DNA from: Phycisphaerae bacterium
GTDB lineage: Bacteria > Planctomycetota > Phycisphaerae > Tepidisphaerales > Tepidisphaeraceae
Assembly (NCBI GenBank): GCA_026004655.1
Contig: BPJO01000014.1
Coordinates: 34,648-98,647 of the forward strand
Direction: 5' to 3'
DNA length: 64,000 bases
A program made the translations under genes and the position numbers. Below are positions 1 through 9,293 of this stretch, in pieces. Below the pieces are notes generated by a model. The model did not search any database, was not told the DNA's origin, and saw only the letters and a program-made list of their open reading frames with translations. Position 1 is the stretch's first letter. Each line of letters begins with the position of its first letter.

Positions 1-891
1 ACGGGATTGTTTCAGACCATTTATCGTCGACCTGTGTCGATGGTCGCCGCCATGATGATGAGCATTGAGTGGCATCTGCTCTCGGCGTTTGTCACATTCC
101 TGGGTCTGGCGATCCCTCAACTGTTTGTCGTTGCAGCTGCGATGTTTGCCACTCCGGTCGTGTTGGCGATTGTCGCAGCCTATCAGGCGCCGATGCCCAG
201 GCACCGATCGATCTGGTCTCGTCCGTTGATCGCGTACCTTCATTGGCGTCAACCGATTACACGCGGGTGGGCACGGTATGCGGTTCGACTCCGTGCCAAA
301 ACGATGACGCTCAAAGGCACTTCCGATCGACGACGGGAATTGCCTTTTGACCCTCAGATGCCCGGTGTGCTGCGGTACTGGAGCAAAAGTCATGAAAGGC
401 TGCACCTGCTGAGTGAAATCGCACGTTTGGCTACCGAACAGGGTTGGCGGATTCGTACCGACTCGGGATGGCAAAACTGGGATATGGAAATCTATGGTAG
501 CCGGTACGTGAAAATCCGATTGTCCAGTTGCACAGAAATCCACGGCGGCGGGGCGATGCTGACACGATTGCGCGTGCAACCCCTGATGAGCAAGTTCTGT
601 CAGGTGTTGACGGTGGCACTGGTGATGCTCAGCGGTTTGTTGTTATGGCACCTGTGGCCTTACTCGCGTCCGTCGGCACTAATCCCGGTGGTGATGCTGG
701 CGATGTATTATGTGAATCGTGCTCGGGTGCTACGCCCGGTTCTCCAACTGATCGATGATGCTGCGGACCGACTCGGTTTTATTCCCGTACCCCGTAAACA
801 AGCCGGCAACCAGATGATCCATGAGCTAAAAACAGAAACACCATCGGGCCCGGTGGAGATTTCCGCACACGCTGGTGGACAAAAGGGGTAG
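1..891 (+). CDS. C-terminal part of a GT2-like membrane glycosyltransferase (5' end outside window)
   Basis: The frame is open back to base 1, so this is the C-terminal ~296 residues of a longer protein. It shows one long hydrophobic stretch near residues 15-60, a basic region containing RGWARY, a soluble segment (GVLRYWSKSHERLHLLSEIA), and two further membrane segments around residues 200-240. This layout resembles the C-terminal region that follows the catalytic domain in large planctomycete family-2 glycosyltransferases. The catalytic part is not in the window, so the family call is an inference. It ends 6 bp before an ABC exporter gene and two glycosyltransferase-like genes, which fits a surface polysaccharide locus. 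Confidence 0.5.
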   Translation, partial: TGLFQTIYRRPVSMVAAMMMSIEWHLLSAFVTFLGLAIPQLFVVAAAMFATPVVLAIVAAYQAPMPRHRSIWSRPLIAYLHWRQPITRGWARYAVRLRAKTMTLKGTSDRRRELPFDPQMPGVLRYWSKSHERLHLLSEIARLATEQGWRIRTDSGWQNWDMEIYGSRYVKIRLSSCTEIHGGGAMLTRLRVQPLMSKFCQVLTVALVMLSGLLLWHLWPYSRPSALIPVVMLAMYYVNRARVLRPVLQLIDDAADRLGFIPVPRKQAGNQMIHELKTETPSGPVEISAHAGGQKG

Positions 892-897
892 TCCAAG

Positions 898-2741
898 ATG
901 CGATTGATCCGACGAGCACTCCATTATTACCGGGAAGAAACCGGACGCATCATTCTGCTTTTGGTGATGATCGCGGTCGGTACGGGTTCTTTGATCCTGC
1001 AGGTTTTCCCACTGGCGATTCTGGTGGACTATTTCGCCGGACTCCGAGGAACCGGATGGGTCAGTCGCATTTTTTTTCATCTCACGCCCGATCATCCGGT
1101 AGCGGTCGTTATTGGGATTGCGTTGTTTTATCTGATCCTGAAGCTGTTGGAAGAGGTTCTGAGGATGTTCCAGACCCTGTTGAGTATCCGGATCGGGTAC
1201 AGCGCCTTGATGCGGGTTCGGTGTGATCTGTTCAGGAAACTGCAGGAACTGTCATTGGCGTATCACCGGTCGCAGCCCCAGGGGGATGCGATTTATCGTT
1301 TGTCTTGGGACACCTACGGGATCCAGACGGTCGTTCAGGGATTTATCCAGTCGGTCGTGGTCAATTCGCTGACGCTGGTTTACATGGCCGTGATCATGTT
1401 CGCCAATAACTGGCGATTGACGCTGGTCGCGCTGGCGGTGGCGCCTCTGTTGTACTGGACGACCAAGCTGTATGCCCGGGTGCTCCAAGCCAAAGCTACC
1501 GAAGCAAAAGAGGTCGAATCACAACTCACGACCACGATCCAGCGTTCGTCAGCCACGATCGGTCTTGTTCAGGCGTTCAACCGCGAAAAGGACGAATACC
1601 AGCGGTTTCATACGAATGTGACCAACAGCGTAGCAGCGTATCTCCGGTTGCACTGGCAGGAGGTGCTCTTCTGGTTGATGGTGGGCGTGATTCTGGCAGT
1701 CGGAGCCTCAGCCTTATTAGGCTACGGGGGGTATCTGGTTTATCAGGATCAAATGGTGCTGAAAAAGGGAGACGCGGGCTTCACGCCCGGACAGTTGACA
1801 ATCTTTTTCGGTTTCCTCATGCAATTGTATGGTCCGTTTGAAGAACCTGTCGGGATCGGCTTCGATGCTGGCTACGGGTGTGGCAGGGTGTAAACGGGTT
1901 TTTGAGGTGCTGGACCGTGATCCGGTGATTCGCGATTTGCCAGGTGCCATCAGCCTGCCCAAACAACCCCGGGTCCTGGAGCTGGATCGTGTGGTATTTC
2001 GATATCGAGAAGGTAGCAATGTCCTGGACGGAGTGTCTTGTCGGATTCATCCCGGAGAAATGGTCCGCGTTTTGTCGGATCGTCCGGCGTTGGCAAAACC
2101 ACGTTATTGAACCTGTTGCCCCCGATTCTACGATCCGGTGGAAGGGTCGATTCGTCTGGACGGTCATGACCTGCGGGAGATCCGGGTGTCGGATGTGCGT
2201 CGTCATATCGCGTTGGTTCTGCAGGAAAACGTGGTGCTCCCGACGAGCAATCCGTGAAAACATCGCTTACGGTCGTCCCGATGCCACCGACGAGCAGATC
2301 CGACAGGCGGCGGAACTGGCCGGGGCGTCCGGTTTCATCGAAAAGCTCGAACACCAGTACGACGAGCAGATCTCTGAATCCGGATCGAATCTGTCCGGTG
2401 GCCAGCGTCAACGGATCAGTATCGCCCGGGCATTACTTACCGAAGCGCCCATCATTATCATGGACGAACCGACCAGTGCCCTGGACCCCCAACACGAACA
2501 ACTCATCATCGAAACACTCAAAAAGATCAAAGGTCAACGCACCTTGATCCTGGTCTCTCACCGATTGAGCACCGTGGCGGACTGTGACCAGATTTTTGTC
2601 ATGGAAGCCGGAAAAATCATCGAACAAGGACGTCACGAAGAATTGATTCGTCGACATGGGTTGTACTGGACCATGGCCAGACACCAGCTCAAACTCCAGG
2701 ACGATGTCCCCGGTGCGCCGACCTCGACGGCTTCGGTATGA
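898..2741 (+). pseudogene. ABC exporter, fused membrane and ATPase domains, frameshifted (probable sequencing indels)
   Basis: MsbA-like half-transporter of about 610 residues once the frame is restored. It would export a lipid-linked glycan or similar substrate across the inner membrane as a homodimer. Residues 1-310 (frame 1, from ATG 898) hold the six-helix ABC membrane domain. The ATPase half reads LVSHRLSTV (H-loop), IIIMDEPTSALD (Walker B) and LSGGQRQRISIARALL (signature) in frame 3. The frame is broken at TTT 1837-1839, CC 2065-2066, TTTT 2070-2073, CCCCC 2119-2123 and AA 2249-2250. Removing one base at each restores a normal Walker A (GSSGVGKTT) and a continuous protein. All five are +1 events. 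A GGGG ribosome site precedes the start. Confidence 0.8.
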
Positions 2742-2787
2742 CAAACGTGTTAAAAGATCAGAGGGTCTGACTAAATAATCAATCGTT

Positions 2788-4011
2788 ATGACAAAGCTTC
2801 GGATTATTGTCGGAGGGATGGTAGGCCAGTTTCCGCTAGGCGGGGTGGCTTGGGACTATTTTCATTACGTCTTGGCGTTTCATGAGCTCGGACACGAGGT
2901 CTACTATCATGAAGACACGAACACGTGGCCTTACAATCCGTCGATTCGTCAGCCGTCCGCGGACGGGGTTTATAACGCCCGGTTTATTCAGTCATTTTTT
3001 GAGAAACACGCCCCCGAACTGTCGGACCGGTGGCATTACCGTCTTTTGCAGGATCGGTGTTTCGGAATGTCCAAACAAGCGTTTGATGACATCGCCAGGG
3101 GGGCCGATCTGTATTTGAATGTTTCGGGAGTATGTCGGTTGCCCGAGTCGTTGTCTTCCCGTTGTCGACGGGTTTTCTTAGACAGCGATCCGGGGTACAA
3201 CCAGTTCGGGTTGCAAGAATTACTTGATACCGAAGGTCCTGATGCTAAACGGTATGTGGAAGTCGCACGGGATCATGACGTGCACCTGACCTACGCCGAG
3301 AACATCGGTCATCCGGACTGTCAGTTGCCTGATTGCGGGATTCGGTGGATTCCAACGCGTCCGGTGGTGACGTTGGGTAATTGGAAATCCGGTCTTCAAA
3401 CCCCTCCGGATCATCGACAGTCGTTGACAACCGTGATGACCTTGGATTTATCCAAAGAGCCAAAACGTTTGCACTATCGGGGAGTGGATTATTTTGATAA
3501 ACGGGTGGAGTTTGAACGATTTATCGGGTTGCCGCGTCGGGTTCCGGGGATTTCGCTGGTTCTGGCGATCGGAAACAACAACGATCAAACGATCCGACCG
3601 CTTCAGGAGAACGGGTGGGAGGTGACGGATGCCCATGACGCCAGTTTAACCCCCGAAGCCTATCAGGAGTTCATTTTCAAAAGTCTGGGGGAATGGAGTA
3701 TTGCCAAAAACGTCTACGCTGCGACCAACAGCGGGTGGTTTTCGTGTCGGACCTGTTGTTATCTGGCGTCAGGTCGTCCTGCGGTCGTCCAGGATACGAG
3801 TTGGTCGAGATACATTCCAAGCGGTTCCGGGGTGTTCGCATTTCGGACAATGGAACAAGCCGTTGCGGGATTGGAATCCGTCGCCCGTGACCCCGTGAAA
3901 GAAGGTAAAAATGCCTACGAAATCGCCCGGGAATACCTGGCAGCAGATCGCGTGATTGATCCCATGCTGCAAGCTGTTTTTGCGTCAGAGGCGGGGAGTG
4001 AACGAGAATGA
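2788..4011 (+). CDS. Putative GT-B-like glycosyltransferase (paralogue 1)
   Basis: A 407-residue soluble protein. The N-terminus (IIVGGMVGQFPLGGVAWDY, then LGHEVYYHEDT) looks like the first strand-loop-helix of a GT-B fold. The C-terminal part (YLASGRPAVVQDTSWSRYIP, then GVFAFRTMEQA) resembles the nucleotide-sugar binding half of family-4/CgeB-like glycosyltransferases, where a 'grade of service' region sits near the end. There is no signal peptide or membrane segment. It overlaps the next gene by 4 bp (ATGA), and that gene is a clear paralogue, so the pair is translationally coupled. The neighbouring ABC exporter suggests a role in building an exported glycan. The donor and acceptor are unknown. 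Confidence 0.55.
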   Translation: MTKLRIIVGGMVGQFPLGGVAWDYFHYVLAFHELGHEVYYHEDTNTWPYNPSIRQPSADGVYNARFIQSFFEKHAPELSDRWHYRLLQDRCFGMSKQAFDDIARGADLYLNVSGVCRLPESLSSRCRRVFLDSDPGYNQFGLQELLDTEGPDAKRYVEVARDHDVHLTYAENIGHPDCQLPDCGIRWIPTRPVVTLGNWKSGLQTPPDHRQSLTTVMTLDLSKEPKRLHYRGVDYFDKRVEFERFIGLPRRVPGISLVLAIGNNNDQTIRPLQENGWEVTDAHDASLTPEAYQEFIFKSLGEWSIAKNVYAATNSGWFSCRTCCYLASGRPAVVQDTSWSRYIPSGSGVFAFRTMEQAVAGLESVARDPVKEGKNAYEIAREYLAADRVIDPMLQAVFASEAGSERE

Positions 4012-5163
4012 GGATCATTCTTTGCGGTTACATCGTTGGTTATCCGCTAGGGGGGATGACGTGGCACCATTTGAATTACATACTCGGGATGGAGCAACTC
4101 GGGCACGAGGTGGTGTTTTATGAGGACTCCGGACAGTGGCTTTGGCCTTATAACCCGGTCGACAATACCAGTTCCGAAGACCCGTCGTATGGAATCGACT
4201 ATCTGAATCGAACGTTTGCCGAAGAAGGCGTCCGGGGGAGGTGGTGTTATTACTCGGAACTGCAAAACCGGTATTACGGAATGGACCGACGGGAATGGAT
4301 CGATCAGTTGACCGGAGCGGACGTTTTGATATCCGTCAGCGGTATAACCCCCTGGCGGGAAGAGTTCGCCCGGGTCAAACGCACCTGCGTGATCGATACG
4401 GATCCGGTATTCACGCAGCTGAGAATGCTGCATGATCAGGCGTTTCTGGACTATTACAAACGATTTGACCGGATAGCGACCTTCGGAAGACTCATCGGCA
4501 CCTCGGATAGTCCTTTACCGACAAACGGGATTCGATGGATCGGGACGAATCAACCGATCGCGATGGATCATTGGCCCAAGGTTCCGATGCCTACCGGATC
4601 GGCTTTTAGCACCGTCGGGAAGTGGGAACACTCCTCGGATCGTCATTTTGAATACAACGGTCAAACGTACGCCAGTAGTAAGGGGTTGGAGTGGATGAAA
4701 CTTCTGGAGTTACCCCGGCATACCGGTTGGACTCTGGAAATGGCAATGGCGTCGATGCCGATCGAAACTGAAAAATTGTTCGAATCCCATGGGTGGCGTC
4801 TGACGGACGCGACCCGGGCATCGATCTCAACCCAAGCCTACCGCACGTTCATTCAATCCCGAGCCGGGGAACTGACTGTTGCTAAACAAATCTATGCAGG
4901 GTTACCCAGCGGGTGGTTCAGCGATCGCAGCGCTGCGTTTTTAGCTTCGGGGAGACCCGTTGTGACGCAATCCAGCGGATTTGAACATTGGTTACCCACG
5001 GGAAATGGGTTATTTAGTTTTTCGACGCTCGAACAAGCAGCCGAGGCGCTGGAAACGATTGCGACAGGACCCCATCCGCCACGCCGATGCTGCTTATGAC
5101 CTGGCACGGTCCTATTTCGATTCGAAAACCGTGTTGACTCACCTGCTCGACCAGCTGGGTTAA
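4008..5163 (+). CDS. Putative GT-B-like glycosyltransferase (paralogue 2), one frameshift near 5067
   Basis: About 384 residues after correction. It aligns along its length with the preceding gene: IILCGYIVGYPLGGMTWHHL versus the IIVGGMVGQFPLGG region, LGHEVVFYEDS, GIRWIGTNQP, SGWFSDRSAAFLASGRPVV. The uninterrupted frame stops at 5099, but the homologous ending (DPIRHADAAYDLARSYF...LDQLG) continues in frame 1 to 5163. One extra G in GG at 5067-5068 explains the break. Tandem duplication followed by divergence is the simplest history. A 6-bp GC-rich stem (5171-5176 with 5192-5197) lies just downstream but has no U-run, so it is not called a terminator. Confidence 0.6.
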
Positions 5164-5308
5164 CAGATCGGTGGGGTTGAATGGTTTAATTCCCCACAAT
5201 ACCTGCCGGAACTCAGGACAATTAGGACACGGAAACCCGACCCGACCACAAAACCACTAAATTAAGGTCCTGTGAACGCGGAAAGGTTATCGAAAAGAAC
5301 ATAGCGGT

Positions 5309-5605
5309 TTAGCGCCAGAACCCGGGCCAGACCAGACCGGTAAACAGGAAAATTACCAGAAGGATCAAGAAAATGATGATCAGTTTCTTCTGATTGCTGC
5401 CCGATTCCTCTTGACGGTAGTTCTTTGCCATGGCGTGTTTCGTCTCCTCAGCGGTGCTAGAATCATTCACAGGGGTTATGTGACTGACAATCATGCCAGC
5501 CTGAGCGGCTTTGCGTTCTGCATCACCCTTGCTGGCTGCGGTTAGCTCAAGAGTCATGCGGGCACTGGTCTCACGGTTGGAACCCGTTACCCGAAACTTT
5601 GGCAT
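5309..5605 (-). CDS. Small single-pass membrane protein, unknown function
   Basis: A 98-residue protein. Residues 1-45 form a small soluble domain (PKFRVTGSNRETSARMTLEL, then AERKAAQAGMIVSHI) that resembles the short repeats seen at the start of some planctomycete membrane proteins and type II secretion-like proteins. A charged linker follows, then one strong C-terminal transmembrane helix (KLIIIFLILLVIFLFTGLVW). The orientation would be a cytoplasmic N-domain with a C-terminal anchor. It is transcribed divergently from atpG. No catalytic motif is visible and no function is proposed. Confidence 0.55.
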   Translation of the reverse strand: MPKFRVTGSNRETSARMTLELTAASKGDAERKAAQAGMIVSHITPVNDSSTAEETKHAMAKNYRQEESGSNQKKLIIIFLILLVIFLFTGLVWPGFWR

Positions 5606-5782
5606 GGGTCATATCTCCCTGAACGTCCCCGATCATATCATAACACCATTCAACATGTTAAGTCATCAGCCTCTTTCGACAGCCCGGGTCTGGACGGATT
5701 CATCCGAAGTTCATTCGGGATCGGACAAACCGTCATATCAGAGCCTGCGTCACCCGGTCGCACCGGGCCGGGGGATGAAAAC

Positions 5783-5810
5783 TTGCGTCCGGCTTTGGCT
5801 TTGCCATAAT
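5783..5810 (+). promoter_or_regulatory. Candidate sigma70 promoter for atpG
   Basis: TTGCGT (5783-5788) and CATAAT (5805-5810) are separated by 16 bp and lie 34 bp before the atpG start. Just upstream, CCCGGT-CGC-ACCGGG (5753-5767) forms a tight hairpin that could end an earlier transcript or act as an operator. The match is by eye only. Confidence 0.35.
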
Positions 5811-5844
5811 CCTGTCCAGATTACTTGACTCATCGAGGGAACGA

Positions 5845-6825
5845 ATGGCCAAAGCACGTGCGATTGTGAAACGTCGAAAAGCGGTCCGAAACATCCGTAA
5901 GATTACCCGGACCATGCAGATGATCGCCACCGCCAAGTTTCAGAAATCGCTGAAAAGGGCGGTCGGAACCAAACCGTATGCCTTGAAAGTTCGTGAAATC
6001 GTCGGGGACGTTGCACGGGCGGCCGGGGATGTGGAACACCCGTTGTTCCGACAGGTCGATCCTCAGACGGCTTCGAAACGAGTGGCTTTTGTCATGCTCA
6101 CCAGTAACCGGGGTCTAGCCGGGGGGTATAACGGAAATGTCATTCGGACCAGCATGAAGTTCATCCAGAACCTCGAAGCCCAGGGGTTGACCGTTGATTT
6201 GTATGTGGCGGGGAAAAAAGGGGCTACTTATCTCAATTTCCAGAAAAAACCCATCAAGGCCAAAGTCACCATCAGCGACCCCCCCAAGTTCATCGAAGCC
6301 GAACAACTAGCCGATGAACTGATGGCCGAGTTCGCTTCGGGGAAGATTGACGCCGTGTATGTCGGGTTTATGAACTTTATCTCCACCGGTGTTCAACGAC
6401 CCGATGTGATGCCTTTGCTGCCCCTCGGAGCCTTGAAAGAGACGATCGACAACATCGCCAAACAGGTGGCCGAAAAGGAAGAGCAAGCCAAACGCGGGGC
6501 CTTGGACGACAAGCATATCGGTGTAACTACAACCATGGTCAGTCCCGAACCATCGGACAACAATTTAATGTATGAGTTTTCTCCCGACGCCAAAGAATTG
6601 TTGGACGAACTGATCCCGCTAGCGGTCAAGACTGCATTCTTTCAGACGTACCTGGATGCTGCTACCAGTGAGCACGTTGCGCGGATGGTGGCTATGAAAG
6701 CCGCTACCGACAACGCCGAGGAAATGGCCCGGGCACTGACGCTTCAGTACAACCGCGCCCGACAGGGTCAGATCACGACCGAGCTCTCCGAAATCATGGG
6801 CGGCGTCGAAGCCATGAAAGGCTAA
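5845..6825 (+). CDS. atpG: ATP synthase F1 gamma subunit
   Basis: This is the central rotor shaft of F1-ATPase, coupling proton flow to ATP synthesis at the inner membrane. The 326 residues are slightly longer than the usual ~290. The N-terminal helix signature is clear (IRKITRTMQMIATAKF), as are the Rossmann-like body (VAFVMLTSNRGLAGGYN) and the C-terminal helix (MKAATDNAEEMARALTLQYNRARQ...TELSEI). The extra length lies around residues 210-240 (KEEQAKRGALDDKH). A GAGGG site sits 6 bp before the ATG. No other atp gene is adjacent: a small membrane protein lies on one side and a PhoX-like gene on the other. The gene is therefore detached from any F1Fo operon, or is a second copy. Confidence 0.93.
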   Translation: MAKARAIVKRRKAVRNIRKITRTMQMIATAKFQKSLKRAVGTKPYALKVREIVGDVARAAGDVEHPLFRQVDPQTASKRVAFVMLTSNRGLAGGYNGNVIRTSMKFIQNLEAQGLTVDLYVAGKKGATYLNFQKKPIKAKVTISDPPKFIEAEQLADELMAEFASGKIDAVYVGFMNFISTGVQRPDVMPLLPLGALKETIDNIAKQVAEKEEQAKRGALDDKHIGVTTTMVSPEPSDNNLMYEFSPDAKELLDELIPLAVKTAFFQTYLDAATSEHVARMVAMKAATDNAEEMARALTLQYNRARQGQITTELSEIMGGVEAMKG

Positions 6826-6894
6826 TCAACTGCCTCCCGATGCGGGCAACGGATCGCAAATCCTTTTGATCTGAGTTTGGAACCGGGATCAGGA

Positions 6895-9186
6895 TCATTT
6901 TTTGGTTCTGCGGATCGCGACTACACAGGATTTGGGCACATCCCCCAGTTTGCCCGACGGGAAGTTGCTTCCTAACGGTACGGTTCGGATTTGAGTGAAG
7001 GTCTGTCCGTCGGGGTCAGTGAGCACCATTCGTCGTTTTTCCTCTGTAGGTTGGTTCACGTCTTGTTGGCCACGAGTTCCGTGCAATTCCCCGGGATGTT
7101 GGATCGCTGCGATCAATGTGTTTCCGTCTTCGGTAAAAGTTGGTCCGGTGATTTCGCATTCCATTGGTCCGATCCCGAAGCAGAAGGGCTGACCGGTGTA
7201 CGGACCGGTGGTAGGAATACAGAAAATCGCGTTGTTTCCGAAGATACCGACGAACCCGCTATTGCCCGGATTGGTCTTATCGTCGAGCTGTCGTGTAACG
7301 GGAAAATTATGTCTGGGAGTGGAAATGTCACAAACCATCCACAGATTCGCGTTCGGATCAAACACGAGGTTGTCTGCGCAGGCAAACCCCGAGCCTTGTT
7401 CATACACCTCTCCCGAAGCCACAAACCGTCCCCACGTAAAGGTTGTGGCGTGGGGTTGGTTATCGGTTTCGACTAATCGATAAATCGCGCCATATTGCCG
7501 GGAGTTTTCGCCTTGTGAATCGGGGAAAATACTCACGTCCGGATACCCATCTCCGGACCCGGTCGAATCGGTAAAAGCGATGTAAACACTCTGATCGACG
7601 GGGTGGACTTCGATATCCTCAGGACGGGCCGTCGGTGTGGCGCCTGCGGCGTTGGCCATTACGTAGGCGTCCATCAGGATAACCCCTTGTTTGGCAGTGA
7701 CGTCCAACCCGGGATCACACAAATCACCGAGGTTGCTTTGATCCAGGGGTTTACCGGTAAACATCTCGATCTGTGAGATCCATCGACGCAAGCTCATCTG
7801 GGAGCTTTTCCCGATCCCGACCGCGACATGTCCTCCCTGAGGACGATACGGTAACCAGAGCAGGTTTCCGGATGTTTGTTCGGGTCGGGGACGGGATAAG
7901 GGTGTCTGAGGCGTCAATGCCACCCATTCACCCGTGAAATCGGGACGAAAACGGGCAGCGTACAAGGTACCACGTTCCAAAAGTCGAGTGTTCTGAGCCG
8001 ACGTGGGGTCTTGGACCGGTTCCTCGGAAACAAACTTCCAGACATGTCCCCCGCGTCGGTCATCGCCCATGTACGCGACAAGGGGTTTGCCGGACTCGAC
8101 TCGGAGGGCTACGTTCTCATGACGGAACCGTCCGAGACAGGTGTGTTTGCGGAGGGTCTTAAGGACCGGATCGACCTCCACGACCCATCCGAATTGCCTG
8201 CCGTCCAAAGGATCATCCAATCCCGTGCCCAATCCTTCAAACTCGTAAGGCAACCCCGTCGGATGATCTTCACCAATCCCACGGAATAGTTTCGAGTCAT
8301 CCGGAAGGGGTGTCCCGGAAGGGGTAACAAACTCCGGTACCTGGTCCTGGAAGTTTTCTTCACAGCTCAGAAAAGTGCCCCAAGGGGTGGTTGCACCGGA
8401 ACAATTCGAAAACGTTCCCCGGGGGCGTCCCAGCCACGGGGCCGCAGGTCCGGTGAATGACATCATCCTCGGGTCAAAGTTCTGTCCTCCATACCCGTGA
8501 ACACGGAAATGAAGTGTCGAATCGGCAACGACCTCAAACCCACCGTCCGGGCGACGTCGGACGTGCAACACCGATAATCCCAGATCAGACAACGCCCGAG
8601 CGCATAGATTCTGAATACCTTCTTTCAGATCAGGGTCTAGGTCATGGTTGTGGAGCAGGTCCACCTCCAGACCGAGCAATCGGTGACCGGCGATGCACCC
8701 CTTTTCGTCCACGAATGCTTGACCATGGACCTCCTCAACCCCCTGTAACCATGGACGAGCCGAAATGTACTCATGATTGACAATCAGGAAGTATTCGTTC
8801 GGTCGATTCCGGATAGGTAACAAACCGGTATAATCAGCAGAGGTTCCGAAAACGATCGGTCCGAACCGGTCACCCCATTTGGCTAGAACTTCATAACCCC
8901 ATCCTTCGGGAAGGATTAGATCATCAACAACGTCATATTCCGCGAGCCTTTGATTAACCGGAACCGAATCAGGCGAATCTGTCGGAAGGGGCAGGGGGTA
9001 TCGAACGCTGGTAAACCGGGGAACCCCATCCGGTCCGATCCAGCTTTCGACCAATGGGGTGGTCCCGGCAGTGGACTGAAAAGGACTTAACCACCCGCTA
9101 GCGATGGTCGCAGCAGTCCCATATCCGATATATCGCAAAAAGGATCGACGTGAAACAAAGACATCGCAACTCATATCGCTTAACAT
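6895..9186 (-). CDS. PhoX/DUF839 family protein, Tat-exported
   Basis: A 763-residue protein of the DUF839 family, which includes PhoX, the Ca/Fe-dependent periplasmic alkaline phosphatase. The N-terminus carries a twin-arginine signal (SRRSFLRYIGYGTAATIASG), so it should be exported folded through the Tat system. Family features include NHEYISARPW, the CSGATTPWGTFLSCEENFQD segment, HENVALR and DIEVHPVDQSVYIAFTDS. The start could be residue 1 or Met5 (MSCDVF). PhoX releases phosphate from organic esters, but DUF839 members vary, so phosphatase activity is inferred. The gene is divergent from an NhaR-like regulator across about 107 bp. No Pho box was recognised. Confidence 0.82.
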   Translation of the reverse strand: MLSDMSCDVFVSRRSFLRYIGYGTAATIASGWLSPFQSTAGTTPLVESWIGPDGVPRFTSVRYPLPLPTDSPDSVPVNQRLAEYDVVDDLILPEGWGYEVLAKWGDRFGPIVFGTSADYTGLLPIRNRPNEYFLIVNHEYISARPWLQGVEEVHGQAFVDEKGCIAGHRLLGLEVDLLHNHDLDPDLKEGIQNLCARALSDLGLSVLHVRRRPDGGFEVVADSTLHFRVHGYGGQNFDPRMMSFTGPAAPWLGRPRGTFSNCSGATTPWGTFLSCEENFQDQVPEFVTPSGTPLPDDSKLFRGIGEDHPTGLPYEFEGLGTGLDDPLDGRQFGWVVEVDPVLKTLRKHTCLGRFRHENVALRVESGKPLVAYMGDDRRGGHVWKFVSEEPVQDPTSAQNTRLLERGTLYAARFRPDFTGEWVALTPQTPLSRPRPEQTSGNLLWLPYRPQGGHVAVGIGKSSQMSLRRWISQIEMFTGKPLDQSNLGDLCDPGLDVTAKQGVILMDAYVMANAAGATPTARPEDIEVHPVDQSVYIAFTDSTGSGDGYPDVSIFPDSQGENSRQYGAIYRLVETDNQPHATTFTWGRFVASGEVYEQGSGFACADNLVFDPNANLWMVCDISTPRHNFPVTRQLDDKTNPGNSGFVGIFGNNAIFCIPTTGPYTGQPFCFGIGPMECEITGPTFTEDGNTLIAAIQHPGELHGTRGQQDVNQPTEEKRRMVLTDPDGQTFTQIRTVPLGSNFPSGKLGDVPKSCVVAIRRTKK

Positions 9187-9293
9187 GCAGATTTGTGTTG
9201 AGATCGAATCAGGAACATGTAAGCAAAAGGTTACTATAGGAAAAACCTTGTTTACGATCGAGGGACTCTTAACACTGGCCTATGCTTAGGAAT

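Noticed and set aside
5171..5197. GTGGGG/CCCCAC hairpin after the second GT-like gene
   Set aside because: Only 6 bp, no U-run, so not called a terminator.
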